From: Planctomycetota bacterium
GTDB lineage: Bacteria; Planctomycetota; Planctomycetia; Pirellulales; Pirellulaceae
Length of the DNA stretch: 37,438 nucleotides
Direction of reading: 5' to 3'
Assembly (NCBI GenBank): GCA_003695565.1
Contig: RFIQ01000555.1
Span: forward strand, 1 to 37,438
The translations under genes were made by a program, and so were the position numbers. Positions 19,601-26,456 of this stretch are shown in pieces (the first letter of the stretch is position 1; each line of letters begins with the position of its first letter). Under the pieces are notes generated by a model that had not been told where the DNA came from, made no database searches, and worked only from the letters and a program-made list of their open reading frames with translations.

Positions 19601-20170
19601 TGGCACGACCAGTCGCCGTACACCGAGCCATGTTTGCTGGGGAAAAAAGGCTGCCAACAAGCCCAGGGATACCGCCGCCGCCCCACAGACCATCAAGGCT
19701 CGACGCAACCGATGCAAATCGATGCAATCCGACCACCGCGCCTGTGCCGCCTGCTTGCCCAGCTCCGCCAACGCCTCCCCGCGAAACTCGAGGCTTCCAA
19801 ACCGGGGATCATCCGGCGGTATTACGGACAACTCCACGAACGTCGATAACCGCTGGCCCCATTCCGGGCGCCGCCGCTCGATCCATCGCGCCACATCCAA
19901 GGCCGATGGCCGAAAACGCCAGGCGGGTCTCAGATACCGGACGGCGAACCCGATCGCCACGCCCAGGACCACCATCAATGACAAGACGCGCAACCCCACC
20001 TCCTCGCGGCGAATCGTCATGTCAAGCAAGACCACCAGCGCGATCGTGCCCAGCAGCCAGGCCAGCCATAGCAACAGTGCCTGCCAACGCAACGTACGAC
20101 GGGCGTCGTCCGCCAATCGTGCCAATTCGTCCAGCACCTCGCCGTGAGGATGTGTTATTTGTGAGGACAC
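16625..20170 (-). CDS. DUF4175-like large membrane protein with Gln-rich coiled coil
   Basis: A protein of about 1181 residues. Numbered from GTG 20170, transmembrane segments lie at about 30-49, 60-79 and 158-176; the basic helix between the second and third (ALDVARWIERRRPEWGQRLST) is characteristic of DUF4175-type proteins. A long beta-rich exported portion follows, to about residue 560. The C-terminal half is a continuous helical coiled coil with extreme Gln content, including a run QQQQQ near residue 870, and an acidic region EDEQSEDEGSD near the end. There is no catalytic motif; a structural or scaffold role at the envelope is likely. The start is unsure: the frame is open to a GTG at 20332, no ATG precedes the first membrane segment, and no ribosome-binding site is clear; TTG 20200 is another candidate. 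It heads the minus-strand run and may belong functionally with the MoxR operon. Confidence 0.82.
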   Translation of the reverse strand: MSSQITHPHGEVLDELARLADDARRTLRWQALLLWLAWLLGTIALVVLLDMTIRREEVGLRVLSLMVVLGVAIGFAVRYLRPAWRFRPSALDVARWIERRRPEWGQRLSTFVELSVIPPDDPRFGSLEFRGEALAELGKQAAQARWSDCIDLHRLRRALMVCGAAAVSLGLLAAFFPQQTWLGVRRLVVPWAPVHWPRADQLELHRPPTAAALGTELQLEIIDRNPPLPDDVRIEFRPAGSDELEFVPATLIGEVAVANLPPLTQSIQVRGVGGDDDRMPWHTVEVVQPPELTDYRFVVTPPDYAAQSSREIIGRGIRVLLGSMVDFCGTFSEPVEAVTVEFSRTEGLSSLPEWQIVLDGDRRTFHLEAPDGPWRATHSVTWRLAVRLGNGLVVKQPEVWSIEVVDDLPPEVAMRHPPVSAVTEEVRFQIRGDATDDLGLQQIDLHARSLRAPSLVDEGSTGGADDEGGVAESIRLWEAEPGAEPPLERAVDLLWTPADSLPVAVGRSLEFWLEARDVAGQVGRSDVYRVEIRAPEEVLHAAEERQRELVDAVEQALELQRRNAQIVQRAAVMVEQQQAVDAATADALASATQIQNSVGQKLGDPDRGVLRQIDDLRTLLQQNGLEDSELDRALERLAREVAGVMDGELVQAKLDVFQAMRTARKDRDTGASPADATQRDLAQAMESQSALVDRLQGLFRDLSVAGAMQQMQRELLQIGQLQQRIEEDTRRLQLEAIEGLSREELKRRSGDLAADQQTLARQTDALADRMADVAPLDSDALETQRQWLNAAARTLADRQASSSMRTSADQLLGGDLARSLAEQSDASEAIDAALAELGLDSQQTQLANRARSLGEIEQELGQLAQQQQQLADSIRAGQQTEQSQQQQRDLQSRAAQQADQLDASGDRQSADPVRQAVDAQEKALDALGQAESERAADAAQAAAERLQQAAENVRQRARQAEQAAQTERAFQLVRELAQLVDRQRPIADALKQLGQRQAESRRDADWQAQVRRAAAEQQAVRHEAERIASAVQDAPAFGFAVQQATEAMGLAVLSAQRFRVDPEAMAYAHAALRKLELAAQAIQQQAAEDEQSEDEGSDRPDSEGANQMPKDPPLVSPIASLKLLRALQADLNARTRTIAAGDGQQADRARILAVLAAEQEALGKQVEVLVQQIEATSDANR

Positions 20171-20555
20171 GCAACTGCTAACCAGTAGGAGACTCGACAA
20201 TTCAATGTGATTCGAAGCAGACCGGGACGATGCATAGTTTCCCGGCTGGTGCCCGCTCGCGCGAGACGGCCCCGGCGCGAATGCCGCAGCGCCCTGACCT
20301 GCATCCGCCCATACCCGAATTGTATCCGGCACGGGTGGATGTTGTCATGCCGAAGCCAAGTAGACGGTGGGTTCCTTCCAGCCAAAATGGGTGAAAACTT
20401 AGGACTGGCGGATCCGGCGCCGCGCGGCCGACGTATGCCACGTATACGATTGCTTCACCCCACGCTCACTCGCCGCGCCATTGTAACGCATCGGCCATCG
20501 CGATCGCCTACGTGGTCGGCCGCGAAGCCCCCGCGGTTGCCGCTTTGGCTTGCTT

Positions 20556-20579
20556 CCGCAATATGCAATATGGTTGCGG
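20556..20579. repeat. Imperfect palindrome, possible operator
   Basis: The outer arms CCGCAA (20556-20561) and TTGCGG (20574-20579) are perfect reverse complements. Inside is ATATGCAATAT, which has its own ATAT arms around GCA, and the direct repeat GCAATAT occurs twice. Placed about 60 bases upstream of the candidate promoter of the small basic protein gene, it could bind a dimeric regulator. Chance is also possible at this length; there is no T-tract, so it is not a terminator. Confidence 0.3.
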
Positions 20580-20639
20580 CGGCAATTGCCTACACGCGTC
20601 GGCGCAAGAAAAACCGAGAATCTCATGAAAAAACAGCGG

Positions 20640-20668
20640 TTGCCGGATCGCCTGGGTGAGGGTAAACT
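20640..20668 (+). promoter_or_regulatory. Candidate sigma-70-type promoter for the small basic protein
   Basis: A -35 element TTGCCG (20640-20645) and a -10 element TAAACT (20663-20668) are separated by exactly 17 bases, each matching four of six consensus positions. Transcription would start near 20675, leaving a leader of about 50 bases before the ATG at 20724. This is a sequence match only. Confidence 0.4.
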
Positions 20669-20723
20669 TCGGAATCGTTTTGGTCGGCGCTGAGATGCCA
20701 AAGTAGTTCGTGGAGAAGAAGTT

Positions 20724-20948
20724 ATGACGCTCGACAAGAGCTTGAAAGTAAGCGGTGGGGCAATCCGAGTCCGCAACGTGCTGACGCGTGTGGAGCGACT
20801 GAAGCGGTTGCAAGAACTCGATCGATGGCATGAAGGGGATCCGGTGCTGGGGCTACCCAAGACGCGGGTGATCAAGGTATCCCTGAAGAAAAAGAAAAAG
20901 GTGAAGAAGGAAGAGGCTGCCGAGGACAAGAAGGGCAAGAAAAAATAG
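20724..20948 (+). CDS. Small basic protein of the PVC superphylum
   Basis: A 74-residue protein matching the small basic protein family found in Planctomycetes, Verrucomicrobia and Chlamydiae (I recall it as the TIGR04137 type). It begins MTLDKSLKVSGG, continues with RVRNVLTRVERLKRL and GDPVLGLPKTRVIKV, and ends in a tail of lysines and alanines/glutamates (KKKKKVKKEEAAEDKKGKKK). The conserved core with a highly charged tail suggests RNA or ribosome binding, but this is inference; no function is proven as far as I know. The ATG has GGAGAA seven bases upstream, a strong site, and the gene is followed by a clear terminator, so it is a monocistronic, probably well-expressed gene. Confidence 0.93.
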   Translation: MTLDKSLKVSGGAIRVRNVLTRVERLKRLQELDRWHEGDPVLGLPKTRVIKVSLKKKKKVKKEEAAEDKKGKKK

Positions 20949-20992
20949 CCGTCTCCTACGCTACCGGTGTCGCAAGAATCCTGGATTCATCG

Positions 20993-21028
20993 AGCCGCGT
21001 GAACCCTTCCCCGGGTTACGCGGCTTTT
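20993..21028 (+). terminator. Rho-independent terminator after the small basic protein gene
   Basis: An arm AGCCGCGTGAACCC (20993-21006) pairs with GGGTTACGCGGCT (21013-21025), giving 13 base pairs with a single bulged G and a six-base loop TTCCCC, followed by TTTT (21025-21028). It lies about 45 bases after the stop codon. The stem is strong; the T-tract is short. Confidence 0.75.
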
Positions 21029-21197
21029 CATTGCGCCTCGCGGTAGCGTGGCTCGCTGCGAGAAGAAGCCCCTGGATGCTGACCGGGCATTGGTGATGGG
21101 ATCCGTCCGACCACGCGTTCCGCAAGTGCTGGATCGAGGGTAGACTGAATGCGGCGCGGGTGGTTAGCCGCTGCGGTTGTGAGCCTGGGCAACAGGA

Positions 21198-21225
21198 CTT
21201 GCCACCGTAATACAGGTGGGGCAAG
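21198..21225. repeat. Imperfect inverted repeat upstream of the cyclophilin gene
   Basis: CTTGCCACC (21198-21206) pairs with GGTGGGGCAAG (21215-21225) apart from a two-base bulge, with an eight-base loop GTAATACA. It sits 45 bases before the cyclophilin start. It has no T-tract and so is not a terminator; it could be a regulator site or a leader hairpin. The rest of 20949-21269 holds only the terminator above and no gene. Confidence 0.3.
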
Positions 21226-21269
21226 ATTGCGATCTAAGCTTGTTAATTCGACTTCAATGGAGCGGGAGC

Positions 21270-21866
21270 ATGGCTACACGCAGAACAATGGTTGCGGCAG
21301 CGCTGGTTATTGGGCTTGCATTGATTGGTTCCGCAGAAACCTCGGCACAGGAGAATCCAGTGGTCATCATCAAGACGAGCCTGGGCGACATCAAAGCGGA
21401 ATTGTTCGCCAAGGAGGCTCCTATTACGGTGGAGAATTTCTTGAAGTACGCCAAATCCGGTTTCTATGACGGCACGATTTTCCATCGTGTGATCGACGGG
21501 TTCATGATTCAAGGCGGCGGTTTCGATAAGAATATGCGGCAAAAGAAAACCAACGCCCCGATTAAGAACGAGGCGGGGAATAACTTACCGAACAAGAAAT
21601 ACACGCTGGCAATGGCCCGCACGTCGGTCCCCGATAGTGCCACCAGCCAGTTCTTTATCAACGTCGCAGACAACGACTTTCTGGACCGCAAGCATGCTGC
21701 CGATGGGGTCGGCTACGCTGTATTTGGGCGGGTCATCGAGGGCCAGGAAGTGGTAGACAAAATCGCCAAGGTCCGCACCGGCGTGGTGCAAGGAATGCGG
21801 GACGTTCCCATCGAGCCGGTGGTGATTGAAAAGGTCGAGGTGGTTGAGCCGAAGAAGGCGGAGTGA
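21270..21866 (+). CDS. Peptidyl-prolyl cis-trans isomerase, cyclophilin type, exported
   Basis: A 198-residue cyclophilin that catalyses proline cis-trans isomerisation during protein folding. The signal peptide is [27 protein letters not shown] (cut near residue 27), so it acts in the periplasm. Family landmarks are [25 protein letters not shown] (active-site Arg73), [18 protein letters not shown] and the C-terminal [13 protein letters not shown]. The ATG at 21270 has GGAG seven bases upstream and begins the signal peptide; the frame open from 21216 is rejected. Length is normal for a single-domain bacterial cyclophilin. It converges with hisA across a 24-base gap with no clear terminator, and its own upstream region holds an imperfect inverted repeat. 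Confidence 0.95.
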   Translation: MATRRTMVAAALVIGLALIGSAETSAQENPVVIIKTSLGDIKAELFAKEAPITVENFLKYAKSGFYDGTIFHRVIDGFMIQGGGFDKNMRQKKTNAPIKNEAGNNLPNKKYTLAMARTSVPDSATSQFFINVADNDFLDRKHAADGVGYAVFGRVIEGQEVVDKIAKVRTGVVQGMRDVPIEPVVIEKVEVVEPKKAE

Positions 21867-21890
21867 TTGAAGGGCTGGCCTGTCGTCTAT

Positions 21891-22619
21891 TCAGGCAGAT
21901 TGAGGAAAACGCGCCAGGACAGTTGCCAGATCCAGACCACCGTCATAAATCGATCGCCCCACGATGACGGCGTGGGTATTTTGCTGCGCCAGACGATCCA
22001 GGTCGGCCATCGAACTGACGCCTCCCGAGGCTACGACGGGAATGTCGGTGGCCGCTTGCATCTGGGCAAGTTGCTCGAAATTGGGCCCGCTCAGCATTCC
22101 ATCGCGGGCGATGTCCGTGTAAACGATAGCCGCCACGTTGCACGTCAGCTTAGCGATCTGCCGCGCAAAATCGACCGCTGGAGTACTCGAGGTTTGGAGC
22201 CAGCCATCGGTGGCGACCATGCCATCCCGGGCGTCGATCCCCAGCACCATGCGGCCGGGGAAACGGTCGGCCATCCGTGCGAACCATTGCGGGTCCTTGA
22301 GAGCTCGGGTACCCACGATAACGCGCGCCAATCCCAGCCCGAGCAGCCGCTCGATCGTCGATTCATCCCGCACGCCGCCGCCAGCCTGACACACCAGACC
22401 AGTCGTTTCTACGATCCTGCGGATGACATCATCATTGACCACGCTGCCATCGCGGGCACCGTCCAGGTCGACCAGATGCAAGCAGCGCGTCCCGGCGGCT
22501 TGCCACTGTTGGGCCACGGCCAGGGGGTCATCGGCAAAGACGGTCTGGCGGTGATAGTCCCCCTGTTGCAAGCGAACGCATTTTCCGCCCAACAAATCGA
22601 TGGCGGGCCAGATCTGCAT
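21891..22619 (-). CDS. hisA: HisA, ProFAR isomerase of histidine biosynthesis
   Basis: A 242-residue (beta/alpha)8-barrel enzyme, 1-(5-phosphoribosyl)-5-[(5-phosphoribosylamino)methylideneamino]imidazole-4-carboxamide isomerase, the fourth step of histidine biosynthesis in the cytoplasm. Catalytic acids are at Asp8 (PAIDLLGGKCVRL) and Asp129 (GIDARDG). The phosphate-binding loops read CQAGGGVR and VASGGVSS, and VIVG lies near the C-terminus. Length is normal for the family. ATG 22619 has GAGGAA seven bases upstream. It is separated from the other his genes, which are not in this window; the nearest codirectional gene upstream is the ABC permease, 108 bases away and unrelated in function, so hisA may have its own promoter or be read through. 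Confidence 0.97.
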   Translation of the reverse strand: MQIWPAIDLLGGKCVRLQQGDYHRQTVFADDPLAVAQQWQAAGTRCLHLVDLDGARDGSVVNDDVIRRIVETTGLVCQAGGGVRDESTIERLLGLGLARVIVGTRALKDPQWFARMADRFPGRMVLGIDARDGMVATDGWLQTSSTPAVDFARQIAKLTCNVAAIVYTDIARDGMLSGPNFEQLAQMQAATDIPVVASGGVSSMADLDRLAQQNTHAVIVGRSIYDGGLDLATVLARFPQSA

Positions 22620-22727
22620 AACAATTCCTCTTTCAGACGGCGATAGTGTTGCATCAGCGGTGGCGATCGTACCAAGGCCCGGCGAGGATGCAAGTCCTCA
22701 CGAATCCCGCCACCTGGGGTCAGCCCG

Positions 22728-24050
22728 TCACTGATGCCGCAGCGCTTCGATCGGATTCATTCGGGCCGCTTTACGGGCCGGGTACACCCCGAAAATGACG
22801 CCGGTCAACACGGAGATACCAAACGCCAACACGATGCTCCACCAGCGGGTGATCGTTGGGATGCTGGCGAAGTAGGTAACCGACCAGGGGATGGTTACTC
22901 CCACGATGATCCCGATCAATCCTCCTGTCGTGCTCAAGGCGACCGTCTCCACTAGGAACTGGCGAATGATATCACGGCGTTTGGCCCCGATGGCGCGGCG
23001 AATTCCGATCTCTCGCGTCCGCTCGGTGACTGTGGCCAGCATGATATTCATGATGCCGATGCCACCGACCAGCAAACTGATGCCTGCGATTGACCCGAGA
23101 ACGATATTCCAGATCCGTTTCTCGTGCTCGGCTTGGTTCAACAATTCCAGTGGCACGACGACTTCATAATCGTTGGAGTCGGGATGCCGCGCGCGCAGGA
23201 GAGATCGAACCATTTCGGCGACCTGAGGCACCTCCTCCTCGGAGTGCACCGAGATGGCGATTTCGCTCAACTCATTGACCTCATAGGAGCGGCTGCCAGC
23301 GGAAACAATACGTTGCAACTCCCCGAAGCGACTGCGTCCTGATGAGATGGGAATGTAGACATCTTCGTTCAGGTTGTCGGCTCCGATTTGTCCCGGCGCC
23401 GCATTGCCAGAACCTTGGTCCGACAGGATGCCGACAACTCGGAATGCCCCTTCGCCGATCAGCAGGGGTTGCCCCAAAGGGTCTTCGAATCCGAACAGCC
23501 GCCGTGCGGCACCGGCACTCAGCACCACGACGTTGCTGAAATGTTTCAAGTCGTCTTCTTCCAAAAACCTTCCGCGGTCCACCCGTACGTTCTTCACCGA
23601 CAGGAACTCGGGCGTAGTGCCCAGTACGCGTGCGTTCTGCATTACCCGACCGGTATGCTGAAGGGTCTTGCGAAACAGTGATATGGGAACGATGCGGCGC
23701 ACGAGCAAATGCCCTTGGTCGGTGGGCGTTTTCAATCCTTGGAGCACGCGCAAGTCATCGTGTTTCAGACCGTAACGCAAGACCCGCGATTCGCTGCTGC
23801 TGCTCGATCCACTGGTGGATTGCCCAGATTCCTCGCCGGCTCGCGAACCGGGGCGAACACTGCGAACCATCACGTTGGTAGCGCCCAACTGACGGATCTG
23901 ATCAACGGCTGCTTTCTTGGATCCCTCGCCCACCGAAAGCATGGCGATGACGGACGCGACTCCCAGGATGGTGCCCAGCACCGTCAGGAAGCTCCGCAAT
24001 TTATGCAGCAGCAGATTTCGGATGGCCAAACGAATGGTTGCTAGCCACAC
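22728..24050 (-). CDS. ABC transporter permease, MacB/FtsX type
   Basis: A 440-residue inner-membrane permease. The first membrane segment lies in LRSFLTVLGTILGVASVIAMLSVG (about residues 18-41), a periplasmic MacB-like domain follows, and three more segments occupy the C-terminus (IVLGSIAGISLLVGGIGIMNIML, GGLIGIIVGVTIPWSV, IVLAFGISVLTGVIFGVYPA). The signature ATVTERTREIGIRRAIGAKRRDI and the closing YPARKAARMNPIEALRHQ are diagnostic. There is no ATPase domain, unlike MacB itself, and no ATPase gene follows. The GTG start at 24050 lies 10 bases after the stop of the HlyD-like gene, so they are one unit. Such pairs normally drive export of peptides, lipids or macrolides; a cognate ATPase must be encoded elsewhere for this to work. 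Confidence 0.94.
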   Translation of the reverse strand: MWLATIRLAIRNLLLHKLRSFLTVLGTILGVASVIAMLSVGEGSKKAAVDQIRQLGATNVMVRSVRPGSRAGEESGQSTSGSSSSSESRVLRYGLKHDDLRVLQGLKTPTDQGHLLVRRIVPISLFRKTLQHTGRVMQNARVLGTTPEFLSVKNVRVDRGRFLEEDDLKHFSNVVVLSAGAARRLFGFEDPLGQPLLIGEGAFRVVGILSDQGSGNAAPGQIGADNLNEDVYIPISSGRSRFGELQRIVSAGSRSYEVNELSEIAISVHSEEEVPQVAEMVRSLLRARHPDSNDYEVVVPLELLNQAEHEKRIWNIVLGSIAGISLLVGGIGIMNIMLATVTERTREIGIRRAIGAKRRDIIRQFLVETVALSTTGGLIGIIVGVTIPWSVTYFASIPTITRWWSIVLAFGISVLTGVIFGVYPARKAARMNPIEALRHQ

Positions 24051-24060
24051 TGTAGATTTC

Positions 24061-25731
24061 TCATTGCAAAGCCGATGAACTGGAAACCGTCGCCACCAGA
24101 CCTTCCGGCGCGTCGGGGCCCTCCGGCGCCTGTTCGTCGGTCGACGATTCGTCCTGGGAATCCCCCAAGATGGCGCCGGGATTCAGCACTACCAGATCGC
24201 CCGTCCGGAGCCCGTTGGTGACGATCACGTGCTGGTCATTGCTGGCTCCCAATTCCACCGACCGTCGCTGGACGTTCGAGCCGGAGCGGACATAGACCCA
24301 ATTCTCCCCTGCCCGTTGAACGATGGCTTGAATGGGCACGGTCAACACGTCGGGGATGTAATCGACCTTGATTTCGCAGACGGCTGTCATTCCCGGTTTC
24401 AATTGATAAACCTCTTCGTCGATGGTCACGATTGTCTTGTAGGTCTTCGTGTCGGAGTAGTAACTGCGTTCGGGCAACACGGCCACCGACTTGACCGTGC
24501 CCTCGTACCGGCGGTCGGGGAAGGCGTCGACGGTCACATCGACTTTCAGCCCCGGTTGGACGCGATCCAACACCGACTCATGGACCGCGGTTTCTACTTG
24601 CATGCGTTTCAAATTCGGGATGGACAGAATGTGTTGGCGCGGCCGGACGGGCACGCCTTCGGCAATCTCTGCGTCCCGTGAAGACTGAGGGGAAGCGTAA
24701 GCGACCATGCCATCCTGGGGGGCATAGATCTTGCACTTGGCCAATTGCGACCTGTACCGTTCAAGGCGTTCCTCTTCCTTTTTCAGTTGCTCGGTGCGGC
24801 TCTTGAGCAGCCCTTCCATCTGCGCCAGTTTGGCCTTGTTGGTTACGATTACTTGCTTCAAGTTTTGTTCCGCGGTGCGCAAGCGGCCTTCCAGTTCCAA
24901 CTGCTGCATTTGCTTGTCAAAGGTTTCCATCTTTTCAAGCGTGGCTAACTGAGTCTGCAGTCGATTCAATTTGGCAGCGTAGTCCCCTTCGGCTTGCAGG
25001 TAACTCAGCACGGAGCGGTCCAGTTCACTTTTGCCCGCGTAACCGAGCTTGAACAGGCTCTCGATTCCCGTTTTTTCGTTCCGCCGCAACTTGAGGTTCA
25101 TTTCGGCAGCTAGTATCTCGTTGTTCAAGTCATCGATCTGCCGCTGAATGGCTTCCATGGCCAATTTATGCGAGCCTTTCTCCTGGTCTTGGAACATCTG
25201 CAGTTCGAGACGCGCCAGCTCGACATCCAAGCGAGCCTTGTCTTCGGCAGTAGCATTCTGGATCTTCTGGTTCTCCAGGTTGGCTTCGGCTTGAATGTAT
25301 GCGCTGCGGGCCTCTTCAGTGTCGAGGATTTGTTCATCCAGCTCCGATTGGATGGCCGTCGAGTCGAGTTCGCAGATCAGGTCGCCCTCTTGGACGCTCG
25401 TCCCATTCGGGATCACCCACACGATCGGCGTGCCCAAAATCCCGTCGCTGCGGTAGTCATCGACCTCGCACAGCACTTGGATGTTGGTTTGGCTTTCCAA
25501 GTGCCCTCGTTCGATCACGGTGATGGGCAAATCGCGCGGCTCTACCCGATAGGTGACCAGATGGTCCAACGATTTCCCCGTGTGCCAACCGAACCGAACC
25601 GCCACCGTCAACCCGATCGCGGCTAGCGAAAGCAGCAATCCCCAACGCAGCGGACGAGAACCGGCAGCCCATGCACGCCCCCCACGAAGGGAGGCGATCG
25701 CCGACGATCGTGTGGTGGTTGCAGTGCTCAT
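24061..25731 (-). CDS. HlyD/MacA-family periplasmic adaptor subunit
   Basis: A 556-residue membrane fusion protein that links an inner-membrane transporter to an outer-membrane channel. A membrane anchor lies at about residues 31-46 (GLLLSLAAIGLTVAVRFG). A lipoyl/barrel domain holds PNGTSVQEGDLICELDS, a long coiled-coil hairpin covers about 125-335, and the second lipoyl half is at YAPQDGMVAYA. The beta-barrel and membrane-proximal domains include VHESVLDRVQPGLKVDVTVDAFP and VPIQAIVQR. A C-terminal tail of about 30 residues is Asp/Glu/Ser-rich. The hairpin is long for the family. ATG 25731 is chosen as it begins the basic leader before the anchor; the frame open to GTG 25992 is unlike protein. 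The permease gene follows after 10 bases. Confidence 0.94.
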   Translation of the reverse strand: MSTATTTRSSAIASLRGGRAWAAGSRPLRWGLLLSLAAIGLTVAVRFGWHTGKSLDHLVTYRVEPRDLPITVIERGHLESQTNIQVLCEVDDYRSDGILGTPIVWVIPNGTSVQEGDLICELDSTAIQSELDEQILDTEEARSAYIQAEANLENQKIQNATAEDKARLDVELARLELQMFQDQEKGSHKLAMEAIQRQIDDLNNEILAAEMNLKLRRNEKTGIESLFKLGYAGKSELDRSVLSYLQAEGDYAAKLNRLQTQLATLEKMETFDKQMQQLELEGRLRTAEQNLKQVIVTNKAKLAQMEGLLKSRTEQLKKEEERLERYRSQLAKCKIYAPQDGMVAYASPQSSRDAEIAEGVPVRPRQHILSIPNLKRMQVETAVHESVLDRVQPGLKVDVTVDAFPDRRYEGTVKSVAVLPERSYYSDTKTYKTIVTIDEEVYQLKPGMTAVCEIKVDYIPDVLTVPIQAIVQRAGENWVYVRSGSNVQRRSVELGASNDQHVIVTNGLRTGDLVVLNPGAILGDSQDESSTDEQAPEGPDAPEGLVATVSSSSALQ

Positions 25732-26028
25732 CACATCCGTCTCGCAGGTCTTGAGGGAAAGGGGTGGGAAGGGAATCACGGGGGAGGGGACGCACCGCTG
25801 CTGCCACGACAAACCGCTGCGGCAACAGGGACACGCTCCGACTAGGAATGGAAGGTTTGCCAGAAGTGCACCAAGCTCCGACCGGTGGACGGCGTCCCGA
25901 GCCGCGCCGGGCAACAATATCGACAACCCTTCCAAAGGCCTGGGAAAGCACGTAGGCGGGAACCGCTCGTAGGCAGGCCCATTGACCTCCACCGGGGGAG
26001 GGGTAGGTGTGCGGTGTCAATTGCTTTC

Positions 26029-26075
26029 CCAACAGTTGGTGGAACCCCCGTCGGTGCTGAGGGTTCCGCTGTTGG
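26029..26075 (-). repeat. Two-helix hairpin at the predicted 5' end of the adaptor transcript
   Basis: CCAACAG (26029-26035) pairs with CTGTTGG (26069-26075), and GGAACCC (26041-26047) pairs with GGGTTCC (26061-26067), with a five-base strand against one base between the helices and a 13-base loop. That is 14 base pairs of perfect helix. It has no T-tract. Its position just after the minus-strand TATAAT means it would be at the 5' end of the adaptor/permease mRNA. Confidence 0.6.
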
Positions 26076-26076
26076 A

Positions 26077-26082
26077 ATTATA
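26077..26082 (-). promoter_or_regulatory. Candidate -10 element for the adaptor/permease operon
   Basis: A perfect TATAAT read on the minus strand, preceded by TTGTGAC. No good -35 element stands 17 bases upstream, so recognition would depend on an activator or on the nearby TG. Transcription would start near 26070, in the outer arm of the hairpin. Confidence 0.35.
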
Positions 26083-26371
26083 GTCACAAGATGGATCTAC
26101 CGCCATTTGGGTTTCCCATAGTTTTTTCTTCGGCGGGGGAGTTTCCCCAGATCGCTCGGGACAACGTGTCAGCTTCTGTCGCGCTGCCATGGGGGAGGAT
26201 CGTAGGGGTTGGTCCAACTCTGCAGCGCTGCTGTTCCGTTCGGGACCTTGCGGGCGGCTTGGGGGTCCAGTGGGCGTTGGCAGAGGATTCGGGCCCCGGC
26301 GGCGGGGCCTGGCAGATCGGACCCGCGGTACAGAGATGAGTCATCGGGGGTGGGAGTGGGGATGCGGGCGC

Positions 26372-26377
26372 TATAAT
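26372..26377 (+). promoter_or_regulatory. Candidate -10 element for the MoxR operon
   Basis: A perfect TATAAT lies 80 bases upstream of the moxR start. The region 17 bases further upstream is G-rich and has no TTGACA-like element, so the promoter is weakly supported. Confidence 0.35.
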
Positions 26378-26456
26378 GTACAATCCGACTGCGGCGAAAC
26401 GAAAACGTTTGCGGCGTTTCGGGATCGCGAGCAAGAGATTCCACCCATAGCGAGGC

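Larger units (their letters stand above)
20171..20723. other. Divergent intergenic region, 553 bases
   Basis: This stretch separates the DUF4175-like gene on the minus strand from the small basic protein gene on the plus strand. The part from 20171 to 20332 stays open in frame with the DUF4175-like gene and may be its N-terminus. The rest holds a 24-base imperfect palindrome (20556-20579), a candidate promoter for the small basic protein (20640-20668) and no convincing gene: the reading frames here have no start support and look like shadows. Confidence 0.5.
25732..26456. other. Divergent intergenic region, 725 bases
   Basis: This region lies between the adaptor gene (minus) and moxR (plus). 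It holds a perfect TATAAT on each strand (26082-26077 minus, 26372-26377 plus) and a strong imperfect inverted repeat (26029-26075). The minus-strand TATAAT is followed at once by the inverted repeat, which would fold at the 5' end of an adaptor mRNA with a leader of about 340 bases. Short reading frames here lack start support; none is called as a gene. Confidence 0.6.

Noticed and set aside
16625-20170. Gln-rich stretches as a sequencing artefact or repeat expansion
   Set aside because: The Gln codons are interleaved with helical heptads and other residues over hundreds of codons, so it is a protein feature rather than a slipped repeat.
25732-25992. In-frame N-terminal extension of the HlyD/MacA-like protein, including an ACPCC sequence
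   Set aside because: It starts with GTG, lacks protein-like composition and would place about 117 residues before the membrane anchor.
26017-26217. A 66-codon minus-strand frame over the hairpin, with two cysteines near its end
   Set aside because: Its first codon is TTG, internal ATGs lack ribosome-binding sites, and it covers a candidate promoter and hairpin, so a chance frame is more likely.
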